Assembly: GCF_020178975.1 (NCBI RefSeq)
Contig: NZ_JAHXBU010000043.1
Coordinates: forward strand, 62,001 to 126,000
Direction: 5' to 3'
DNA from: Cesiribacter sp. SM1
GTDB lineage: Bacteria; Bacteroidota; Bacteroidia; Cytophagales; Cyclobacteriaceae
DNA: 64,000 nt
Below are positions 55,508 to 64,000 of this stretch, piece by piece. Every line of letters begins with the position of its first letter. Positions within the stretch are counted from its first letter, which is position 1. The notes under the pieces were generated by a model, which searched no databases, was not told where the DNA came from, and saw only the letters and a list, made by a program, of their open reading frames with translations. Both the position numbers and the translations under genes were made by a program.

Positions 55508-55535
55508 GTGAGTGAATGTTTCCACAATCACTCAC
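55508..55535. terminator. Small hairpin between the HD-PycTM and DUF2652 genes
   Basis: GTGAGTGA pairs with TCACTCAC across a 12-base loop between two convergent stop codons. There is no T run, so termination efficiency is doubtful. Confidence 0.4.
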
Positions 55536-55536
55536 G

Positions 55537-56151
55537 CTAGACTGACCTGCTAAACAGTGGTTTAAGGCTGGCATAGCGGTAGTTGACGATACCGATATGT
55601 TCGTATTCATCCTGCCCGTGCATCAGCTCGCCAAAGGCAAAAACCTTATCCAGCTCAGCTTCTTCAAAGCGGCTGGTATACTGCTCGGTCATGAGCAGGT
55701 ATTCATCTGCAGAAACGCTGTTTTTAAGCAGGCGGTGCGCAATGATCACATCTTCGCCAATCAGGCGAAGATTACCCCTGATTTTGGTGATGGCTATTTT
55801 GCCGTAATGGGCTACTATTTTAATACCCAGCCGCTCCGGCAGCGACATGGCCTCATCGGGCAGGCTGTCACTTAGCGCTTCCAGCTTGCTGGTGAAGGCA
55901 GAAAATATCTTTTTAGACTGGGATACCATTTCGTAGGGAGAGGGTGGCTCTCCAATGCGGTAAAACAGGATAGCATCTCCCTGTATCTCCACCAGCTTCA
56001 GACCAAGTTCGTTCTGCTCAATGATAGTATCCAGCAGGGCCGGAATAACCTTTTTTGCAATACGTATGTCTGTTTTGCTGATGTAGGAAGTAAAACCATT
56101 TATATCTGGTATGTAGATAAGAGCGGGGGCACTATCAAGGCTATTTGCCAT
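55537..56151 (-). CDS. DUF2652 protein, class III nucleotidyl-cyclase-like
   Basis: 204 residues, soluble, one domain. The order of motifs is that of class III cyclases: IYIPDINGFTSYI with the first metal Asp16, VEIQGDAILFY with the second metal Asp59 and Glu55 at the base-selecting position (Lys in adenylate cyclases, Glu in guanylate cyclases), IKIVAHYGKI (usual RIGIHxG) and GEDVIIAHRLLKNS. In the last motif Arg140 is kept, but the usual transition-state Asn (VNxAxR) is Ile. It may be an altered cyclase or a non-catalytic nucleotide sensor. It is convergent with the HD-PycTM gene and divergent from ppx. Confidence 0.75.
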   Translation of the reverse strand: MANSLDSAPALIYIPDINGFTSYISKTDIRIAKKVIPALLDTIIEQNELGLKLVEIQGDAILFYRIGEPPSPYEMVSQSKKIFSAFTSKLEALSDSLPDEAMSLPERLGIKIVAHYGKIAITKIRGNLRLIGEDVIIAHRLLKNSVSADEYLLMTEQYTSRFEEAELDKVFAFGELMHGQDEYEHIGIVNYRYASLKPLFSRSV

Positions 56152-56458
56152 AAAAATTTTGCTTAAGCAAGGCAGATTAATTAGCTACTTAACTCCTGCT
56201 AAATTCGGTTATTGTAAACGGCAATACAAATAACAATGTTATCTGCTGCGCCTGCTGTTCTACAACTGTATTTACAATTTTTTACAAAACCGCCACATTT
56301 CCATTTCATTTTACGTAATAATACAAAAGTGGCATAGTTTATGCCCTATATATTAACAGGATTATCTAAATAAAATATTTTCCATTTCCGGCAAAACATT
56401 TGCATTTGAGCATACCGGAGCTAGAGAAATAAATATATATTTGCCGAAGTTTTTCATT
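56152..56458. other. Divergent intergenic region, DUF2652 / ppx
   Basis: 307 AT-rich bases without a gene. TATATTTG at 56436-56443 matches the -7 consensus and lies 15 bases before the ppx ATG at 56459. No clear -33 TTG is seen at normal spacing, and no obvious promoter could be fixed for the DUF2652 gene. Confidence 0.45.
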
Positions 56459-57451
56459 ATGCGCAAAGTAGCCGTCATCGATTTAGGAACTAATACATTC
56501 CATTTATTGATTGCCCGTATCCGCGGACAAAAGACAGAGCTATTGCATCGTGAAAAAGTAGCGGTAAAGATTGGTGAGGGTGGTATTAACGCCCGCATCA
56601 TTATTGATGAAGCGCAGGCACGTGCCATATCGGCCCTAAAGCACTTCAGCAAAATAATTGAGGAGCATGGGATCAGGGAGGTATATGCAACTGCCACCAG
56701 TGCCATCCGCAATGCCAGCAACAGCAAAATAATCACCAATAAGATCTTCGAGGAAACCGGCATACAGGTAAAGGTTATTTCAGGCGAAGAGGAGGCAGAA
56801 CTGATTTATTTTGGTGTGCGCCGGGCTATGGAACTGGGTGATGAAAAGAGCCTGATCATGGACATTGGCGGCGGCAGTGTTGAATTTATCATAGCGGATG
56901 CTCAAAAAGCGTATTACCGCCAGAGTTTTGAAATAGGTGCCCAGCGACTGCTGGACCTCTTTCATCACCACGACCCCATGCTGCCTGCAGAGGTTGAGAA
57001 CCTGGAAAAATACCTGCATGAAAAGCTGGGACCACTAGGCAAAGCAGTTAAGCGCTTTCGTCCCACTACCCTGGTAGGCTCCAGCGGATCTTTCGATACC
57101 CTTAGCGAGATATACTCCCTTGAGAATGGCATTGAGCGTGACCTGGTGGCTACAGAATTTCCGCTTACGCTGGAGGCATGTGCTGCCATACACCAGGAGC
57201 TGCTGGTAAAAGACAAGGCCGAAAGACTGCTGATCCCTGGTATGATTCCCCTCCGTGTGGATATGATCGTGGTTGCCTCCTGTCTCATCCAGTATGTGGT
57301 TAAGCAGTTTAAGCTTCAGAATATACGCGTATCGGCCTATGCACTTAAAGAAGGTGTGCTGGGCCAGGTAATAACCCAGCCCCTTACCAACATCAGAAAA
57401 TCCGCTCCCAGCAGCACAAGCCGCAACTTTTTAGGACAGAGCCTCTCCTAA
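56459..57451 (+). CDS. Ppx/GppA-family exopolyphosphatase or pppGpp phosphohydrolase
   Basis: 330 residues from the ATG at 56459 (the frame extends six codons to a TTG). The actin/HSP70-like ATPase fold has VAVIDLGTNTFHLLIARI (phosphate 1), REVYATATSAIRNASNS, VISGEEEAELIYFGV, LIMDIGGGSVEFIIA (phosphate 2) and LVGSSGSFDTLSEIYS. It lacks the HD-like C-terminal domain of long Ppx proteins. It may hydrolyse polyphosphate or pppGpp; sequence alone does not decide. It is divergent from the cyclase-like gene. Confidence 0.92.
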   Translation: MRKVAVIDLGTNTFHLLIARIRGQKTELLHREKVAVKIGEGGINARIIIDEAQARAISALKHFSKIIEEHGIREVYATATSAIRNASNSKIITNKIFEETGIQVKVISGEEEAELIYFGVRRAMELGDEKSLIMDIGGGSVEFIIADAQKAYYRQSFEIGAQRLLDLFHHHDPMLPAEVENLEKYLHEKLGPLGKAVKRFRPTTLVGSSGSFDTLSEIYSLENGIERDLVATEFPLTLEACAAIHQELLVKDKAERLLIPGMIPLRVDMIVVASCLIQYVVKQFKLQNIRVSAYALKEGVLGQVITQPLTNIRKSAPSSTSRNFLGQSLS

Positions 57452-57516
57452 TTCTTCCAAAAACAGTAACTTGCGCCCGTTTTCAAGGCCCTTTAAGGCA
57501 TTCTGGCAGCAGGCGT

Positions 57517-58620
57517 ATGGCAACTACAACAACAACTTTCTCTTATCAGCACCTCCTTCAGTTTACTGAAGATATTTTCAGGGCAATGAACTGCTCTGCA
57601 GAAGAGGCATCTCTGGCCGCCAAAGTACTGGTGAGCGCAGATTTACGTGGGGTAGACTCTCATGGCGTTGCCCGCCTTTCGGGATATGTAAGGCTGTGGG
57701 AAGCCAAACGCATCAATGCCCGACCCAATATTAAGGTGGTGCATGAAACACCTGGCACAGCTGTACTCGATGCGGATGGTTCGCTGGGCCTGGTAAGTGG
57801 TCCTGCAGCCATAGATCTTGCCATACAAAAGGCTAAAACTGTTGGTACCGGCTGGGTGGCTGTACGCAATTCCAACCACTTTGGCATCGCCGGTTACCAT
57901 GCCATGCAGGCCCTGCCCCACGATATGATTGGCTTTGCCATGACCAATGCCAGCCCGCTGGTGGCACCTACCTTTGCCGCAGAACGCATGCTGGGTACTA
58001 ACCCCATTGCAGTGGCTGTACCTGCAGGCGAAGAGCCCCCTTTTGTAGCAGACTTTGCTACCACCACAGCAGCAAACGGGAAGCTTGAGATACTGCAGCG
58101 CAAGCAGCTGCCTACACCAACCGGCTGGGTGCAGGATGCCAGCGGCCAGAGCAGCACCAACCCTAATGAGTTAAAAAGCGGTGGTGCTTTACTGCCACTG
58201 GGCAGCGATATTGAAAGGGGCAGCCATAAGGGCTACTGCCTGGGTAGCATTGTAGATATCTTGAGTGGAGTGCTTTCAGGCGCAAATTACGGCCCCTGGG
58301 TACCACCCTTTGTGGCTTTTCTGCCACTGGCCCCTAACCTGGTAGGCGATGGCATTGGCCACTTTTTTGGCGCCATGCGTGTAGATGCCTTCAGACCAGC
58401 CGAAGAGTTTAAGGCTAGCATGGATAACTGGATACGTCGCTTCCGCTCAACTAAAACTGTTGAGGGCCGGGAAAAGGTGCTGATCCCCGGTGATCCTGAA
58501 AGAGAAATGGAAGCCAGGAGAATTACAGAAGGTGTGCCCCTGCTAACACCTGTGGTAGAAGATCTGCAGCAACTGGCCCAGAAATTAGGTGTTGCACAAC
58601 TACAGCCAATGGAGGCTTAG
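57517..58620 (+). CDS. Malate/L-lactate dehydrogenase family NAD(P)-dependent oxidoreductase
   Basis: 367 residues of the LDH2/MDH (YlbC/AllD) family, unrelated to classical lactate dehydrogenase. Motifs: VSADLRGVDSHGVARLSGY, VLDADGSLGLVSGP, GWVAVRNSNHFGIAGYHAM (catalytic histidine), MLGTNPIAVAVPAGEEPPF and GSHKGYCLGSIVDILSGVLS. Family members reduce 2-oxo acids such as oxaloacetate, ureidoglycolate precursors or sulfolactate precursors; the substrate is not clear. It stands alone after ppx and is convergent with the outer-membrane protein gene, only 9 bases between stops. Confidence 0.9.
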   Translation: MATTTTTFSYQHLLQFTEDIFRAMNCSAEEASLAAKVLVSADLRGVDSHGVARLSGYVRLWEAKRINARPNIKVVHETPGTAVLDADGSLGLVSGPAAIDLAIQKAKTVGTGWVAVRNSNHFGIAGYHAMQALPHDMIGFAMTNASPLVAPTFAAERMLGTNPIAVAVPAGEEPPFVADFATTTAANGKLEILQRKQLPTPTGWVQDASGQSSTNPNELKSGGALLPLGSDIERGSHKGYCLGSIVDILSGVLSGANYGPWVPPFVAFLPLAPNLVGDGIGHFFGAMRVDAFRPAEEFKASMDNWIRRFRSTKTVEGREKVLIPGDPEREMEARRITEGVPLLTPVVEDLQQLAQKLGVAQLQPMEA

Positions 58621-58629
58621 AAGGACAGG

Positions 58630-59241
58630 CTAAAAAATGAGCCCTGCGCGGTACACCAGTGGTGAGTTGTAGGGATAGCCCGGGCTGTTCGTATAGTTCA
58701 GGTCATAAAGTATGCTGATAAAGAACCCGCCACCCCTGCTCCCCTGCTGAAAATAGCCGGCACCCAACATGGGCCTGTCTACCCATTGCCGGTTGGTTTC
58801 TCTCCCGGGAACAGCAAATCCATAACTGATCTGCTCATACTCTGCCGTGGCATAAAACTGCTGCACAACAAAGTAACGGGCAAAAAGGCTTGCACCGTAA
58901 TTATGAATATTCAACTGATAGCCACGGTCACGCACGTACTGGTAGATACCTATTACACCTGCATGTACTTTAGGCGTTATTCTATATCCTACTGAAGGCA
59001 TCAGCTCAATAACAGTGGCAAAGCTGGAAAACTGCAGCCCCCCTCCTGCCCCGAAAAACACTTTTTCACGCCAGGCTGGCGCCTCCTCTGGCTCCGGCTG
59101 TTCAGCAACCGAATCTACTTCAGTCTTATATTCTTCAGGATCTGCACCTTCGGCCCAGGAGCCTTCCTCACCCTGCTGCGACCAGGCTAGCAGGGAGAAA
59201 CATAAAAAGAGCAGGGTCAGCAGGGTTCTTTTACTATTCAT
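58630..59241 (-). CDS. Predicted outer-membrane beta-barrel protein
   Basis: 203 residues from the ATG at 59241, which starts a signal peptide (MNSKRTLLTLLFLCFSLLAWSQ). An acidic, low-complexity stretch (EEGSWAEGADPEEYKTEVD, EQPEPEEAPAW) precedes a small barrel: FFGAGGGLQFSSFATVIELM, KVHAGVIGIYQYVRDRGY, QQFYATAEYEQISYGF and a final PLVYRAGLIF. Function unknown. Its start codon lies inside the end of the divIC gene (8-base overlap), so translation is probably coupled. Confidence 0.78.
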   Translation of the reverse strand: MNSKRTLLTLLFLCFSLLAWSQQGEEGSWAEGADPEEYKTEVDSVAEQPEPEEAPAWREKVFFGAGGGLQFSSFATVIELMPSVGYRITPKVHAGVIGIYQYVRDRGYQLNIHNYGASLFARYFVVQQFYATAEYEQISYGFAVPGRETNRQWVDRPMLGAGYFQQGSRGGGFFISILYDLNYTNSPGYPYNSPLVYRAGLIF

Positions 59242-59536
59242 TTCCTTCTTCGATAACGTAAACATCTTCCTTAGGCTTACGCATGAGGTATTTCTCACGT
59301 GCAAACTTTTCCAGCAGTTCCGGATCGCTAAGAAGCTCTTCCCTGTCATGCTTTACTTCTTCTATCTTTTGCTGGTAATATTCCTTTTCGTTTTGCAGCC
59401 GCACCAGCTTTACTTTTGTTTTTAGCTGGTTGGGTATATTATTCGCATCAAGAAACAGCATCCAGATCAGGTATCCGATAACTGTTAACACATATATGTT
59501 GCGTAAATAAGGAGGTACTTTACTTAATAATGACAT
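59234..59536 (-). CDS. Septum formation initiator, DivIC/FtsB family
   Basis: 100 residues from the ATG at 59536. Short cytoplasmic N-terminus, one membrane segment (about 12-30, NIYVLTVIGYLIWMLFLD), then a leucine-zipper-like coiled coil (LVRLQNEKEYYQQKIEEVKH) and the family end motif LEKFAREKYLMRKPKEDVYV. Such proteins join FtsL and FtsQ in the divisome. It lies after eno with a terminator between, an order seen in many Bacteroidota. The membrane-protein gene downstream overlaps it by 8 bases. Confidence 0.9.
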   Translation of the reverse strand: MSLLSKVPPYLRNIYVLTVIGYLIWMLFLDANNIPNQLKTKVKLVRLQNEKEYYQQKIEEVKHDREELLSDPELLEKFAREKYLMRKPKEDVYVIEEGNE

Positions 59537-59565
59537 AGCCTGGCGAAAGTAGCGCAGGCTAAAGA

Positions 59566-59608
59566 TACACAAAAAAGAAAAACGGGCCTGTTCAGGAGCC
59601 CGTTTTTC
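59566..59608 (-). terminator. Rho-independent terminator of eno
   Basis: Stem AAAAACGGGC with GCCCGTTTTT (59578-59587 with 59598-59607), with a T-rich run after it in the minus direction (complement of the A-rich 59566-59580). It follows the eno stop by 60 bases and overlaps the region upstream of divIC. Confidence 0.85.
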
Positions 59609-59667
59609 AATATCAATAGCGACAGATTTAATCGCTTCGCTTACAGATCAATTGCTTTATCAGCAAA

Positions 59668-62059
<2,392 letters not shown>

Positions 62060-62077
62060 GCTCTCTGAAGTTCTCGC

Positions 62078-62085
62078 CAAATTTA
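62078..62085 (-). promoter_or_regulatory. Candidate -7 box for carA-eno
   Basis: TAAATTTG on the minus strand matches TAnnTTTG and lies 18 bases before the carA ATG. A TTG is present about 16 bases further upstream, slightly close for the consensus spacing. Confidence 0.55.
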
Positions 62086-62119
62086 CATTCAAAACTTTTA
62101 ACAACATTACGCGGGGCAA

Positions 62120-62152
62120 TAAAAAAGGGATTAAGCCGAAGCCTAATCCCTT
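62120..62152 (-). terminator. Terminator of the rpsD-rpoA-rplQ operon
   Basis: Nine-pair stem (arm AAGGGATTA with TAATCCCTT) with an inner GC pair step, followed on the minus strand by TTTTTTATTG. It ends the ribosomal protein transcript 44 bases after the rplQ stop. Confidence 0.88.
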
Positions 62153-62195
62153 ATATGTACAGATGCAGTCAGCACCGATATGGATGCTGCTAGCA

Positions 62196-62705
62196 TCATG
62201 CTTCAGTATTGGTGGTATCTTCACCAGAATTATCGGCAGCAGCTTTGGTTTCTGCAGTGTTACCTTCTGCAGCGCCTTTACCACGACCTCTGCGGCGGGT
62301 ACGCTTGGTAGCTTTACCAGCTGGTGCAGTGCCTTTCAGCAACAGCTCGTTGAAATCAACAAGCTCCATCAGGCAGGTTTCTGCATTATCACCCAGGCGA
62401 TAGCCTGTACGGATGATGCGGGTGTAACCTCCCGGACGTGCTGCTACTTTCTCTGCTACAGAGCCAAACAGTTCCTGAGTGGCTTCTTTGCTTTGCAGAT
62501 AGGAGAAAGCAATCCTTCTGGAATGAGTTGTATTATCTTTAGCCTTAGTGATAAGCGGCTCCACATATTTACGAAGTGCTTTAGCTTTAGCAACCGTAGT
62601 GGTGATGCGCTTATGCAGGATCAGAGAAGCTGCCATGTTAGATAGCATCGCACCGCGATGTGAGGCAGTTCTTCCTAGATGATTTATTTTCTTACCGTGT
62701 CTCAT
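62196..62705 (-). CDS. rplQ: 50S ribosomal protein L17
   Basis: 169 residues. The conserved L17 domain covers residues 1-120 ([60 protein letters not shown]). A C-terminal extension of about 45 residues is first basic ([14 protein letters not shown]) and then Ala/Glu/Thr-rich; such tails are common in Bacteroidota L17. It sits near the exit region of the large subunit. It follows rpoA by 9 bases. Confidence 0.98.
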   Translation of the reverse strand: MRHGKKINHLGRTASHRGAMLSNMAASLILHKRITTTVAKAKALRKYVEPLITKAKDNTTHSRRIAFSYLQSKEATQELFGSVAEKVAARPGGYTRIIRTGYRLGDNAETCLMELVDFNELLLKGTAPAGKATKRTRRRGRGKGAAEGNTAETKAAADNSGEDTTNTEA

Positions 62706-62714
62706 GATACCTTC

Positions 62715-63704
62715 TTAGTCCTCATCAAGTTTGTACTTGGATATATCCATGCCGAATACCAGACCTTTTTCTTGTACAAGCTGTTCTAATTCGGCCAGCG
62801 ACTTCTTACCGAAGTTGCGGAATTTCATCATATCAGAGATCTCAAGCATTACAAGATCTCCTAGTGTGCGAACGTCTGCTGCTTTCAGGCAGTTATAGGC
62901 ACGTACTGAAAGATCAAGATCGTTCAGTGGTGTCTTCAACATTTTGCGCATATGCAGCATTTCCTCGTCTACTGCCTCCGGCTCTCCCTGTGCTCCTGAT
63001 TCAAGAACCATGTTCTGATCGGAGAACAGCATAAAGTGCTGAATTAAGATATTAGCAGCGCCTTGGAGTGCTTTCTCAGGGTGAACAGAGCCATCAGTTT
63101 CAATATCCAGTACCAGTTGTTCGTAGTCAGTTTTCTGCTCTACGCGAGTATTCTCGATTCGATACTGTACGTTTTTGATCGGAGTAAAGATGGCATCAGT
63201 GGCTATGTAGCCAAAAGCCTGCTCTGAAGGTTTGTTTTCGTCAGCCGGAACATAGCCACGGCCTTTTTCAACATACACTTCAATTTCCAGATCTACAGAT
63301 TCGTCGGAGTTAAAGATAACCAGCTCAGGGTTTAGTACCTGAAAGCCTTTCTGTGCATTCACCAACTGACCTGCTTTCAGCTGCTTCTGGTTTTTCACGT
63401 GTACTGTAAACTGGTTGTCTACAATATCCGCTACTTTTTTGAAGCGAACCTGTTTCAGGTTAAGAATGATGTCGCTCACATCTTCCACTACTCCCTCTAT
63501 AGAGGAAAACTCATGCAGTACGCCAGGAATCTTTATACCAACAATAGCATACCCTTCCAGCGATGACAGTAGAATCCTGCGCAGCGCATTTCCGATTGTC
63601 ACACCGTAGCCTGGTTCCAGTGGTTTGAAGGTAAACAGACCGCGAAAGTCGTCTGCCTTTTCCATGGCAACCTTTTCGGGCATCTGAAATGCTAGTATAG
63701 ACAT
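62715..63704 (-). CDS. rpoA: RNA polymerase alpha subunit
   Basis: 329 residues. N-terminal dimerisation domain ([40 protein letters not shown]) and C-terminal domain ([57 protein letters not shown]) that contacts promoter DNA and activators. Gene order rpsD-rpoA-rplQ is the standard end of the ribosomal protein operon. Confidence 0.99.
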   Translation of the reverse strand: MSILAFQMPEKVAMEKADDFRGLFTFKPLEPGYGVTIGNALRRILLSSLEGYAIVGIKIPGVLHEFSSIEGVVEDVSDIILNLKQVRFKKVADIVDNQFTVHVKNQKQLKAGQLVNAQKGFQVLNPELVIFNSDESVDLEIEVYVEKGRGYVPADENKPSEQAFGYIATDAIFTPIKNVQYRIENTRVEQKTDYEQLVLDIETDGSVHPEKALQGAANILIQHFMLFSDQNMVLESGAQGEPEAVDEEMLHMRKMLKTPLNDLDLSVRAYNCLKAADVRTLGDLVMLEISDMMKFRNFGKKSLAELEQLVQEKGLVFGMDISKYKLDED

Positions 63705-63729
63705 AAAGAAAAGGAATTAAGATTAAAAA

Positions 63730-64000
63730 TTACTTAGAATAAAGCTCTACAATCAGCTGCTCGCGGATATTCTCTGGAACATCTTCACGGGCAGGTAGGG
63801 CTACAAATTTACCTGTCATGTCAGAAGCATTCCATTCCAGCCAGTTGAAGCGAGCCGCACCGCGACCAGCAAGACTGTTTGTGATTGCTTCCAGTGACTT
63901 AGATTTTTCACGTACGCTAACCTGGTCACCAGGGCGCAGTGTATAACTTGCGATGTTAACAACTTCACCATTCACAAGAATATGCTTGTGAAGCACTAGC
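63730..64000 (-). CDS. rpsD: 30S ribosomal protein S4 (5' end outside window)
   Basis: The last 90 or so codons of S4. The frame is open to the right edge ([20 protein letters not shown]), so this is the C-terminal part. The S4 RNA-binding motif is clear: [36 protein letters not shown], and the end [20 protein letters not shown] followed by QLIVELYSK. It lies 25 bases upstream of rpoA in the same operon. Confidence 0.97.
   Translation of the reverse strand, partial: LVLHKHILVNGEVVNIASYTLRPGDQVSVREKSKSLEAITNSLAGRGAARFNWLEWNASDMTGKFVALPAREDVPENIREQLIVELYSK

Overview
The window looks like a chromosomal segment from a Bacteroidota bacterium, most likely order Cytophagales. The signs are a type III glutamine synthetase, a secreted endoglucanase ending in a type IX secretion sorting domain, MtaB, a ribosomal protein L17 with a long basic/acidic tail, several TAnnTTTG-type -7 boxes, and few Shine-Dalgarno sequences. 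No rRNA, tRNA, CRISPR array, transposase or phage gene was found. All calls come from reading the sequence; no database search was run.

Layout. 1-9.1 kb: glnN (partial), an LtaS/EptA-like membrane sulfatase, two alpha/beta hydrolases, an M28 peptidase and a Dabb protein. 9.4-11.4 kb: a GH5 glycanase with a T9SS signal. 11.6-15.4 kb: a redox and methionine-sulfoxide repair block (ArsR-type regulator, nitroreductase, FrnE-like DsbA, two MsrB proteins, MsrA) with two near-identical palindromic operators. 15.4-22.7 kb: mostly single genes (thioesterase, DoxX, murI, TRIC channel, glycosyltransferase, DUF421) and a sugar-dehydrogenase-like lipoprotein paired with a cytochrome c lipoprotein.

22.8-40.0 kb, minus strand: one long chemotaxis cluster. 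In transcription order it holds a GAF/PAS membrane sensor with no output domain, a candidate CheZ-like phosphatase, a STAS protein, CheY, CheA, CheW, two chemoreceptors, two outer-membrane proteins including a porin, CheR, a third chemoreceptor, a DUF2490 protein, CheD and CheB. 40.6-47.7 kb: a phosphorelay cluster with a seven-PAS HisKA_2 kinase, three response-regulator proteins (one a receiver-kinase fusion) and a second HisKA_2 kinase.

48.1-64.0 kb: mtaB; a very large metallophosphoesterase/beta-barrel lipoprotein overlapping an SdiA-regulated-type lipoprotein; an HD-domain protein fused to a Pycsar-effector-like (PycTM/DUF5706) membrane module, convergent with a class III cyclase-like DUF2652 protein; then ppx/gppA, a malate/lactate dehydrogenase, an outer-membrane protein, divIC/ftsB, eno, carA, and the end of the ribosomal operon (rplQ, rpoA, partial rpsD).

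The most interesting observations are (1) the HD-PycTM protein beside a cyclase-like protein, a possible cyclic-nucleotide signalling or defence pair; (2) the unannotated chemotaxis protein with a CheZ-like DxxxQ motif and an acidic/aromatic C-terminus; (3) the paired operators of the ArsR redox cluster; and (4) aromatic tails on the chemoreceptors that could tether CheR or CheB.
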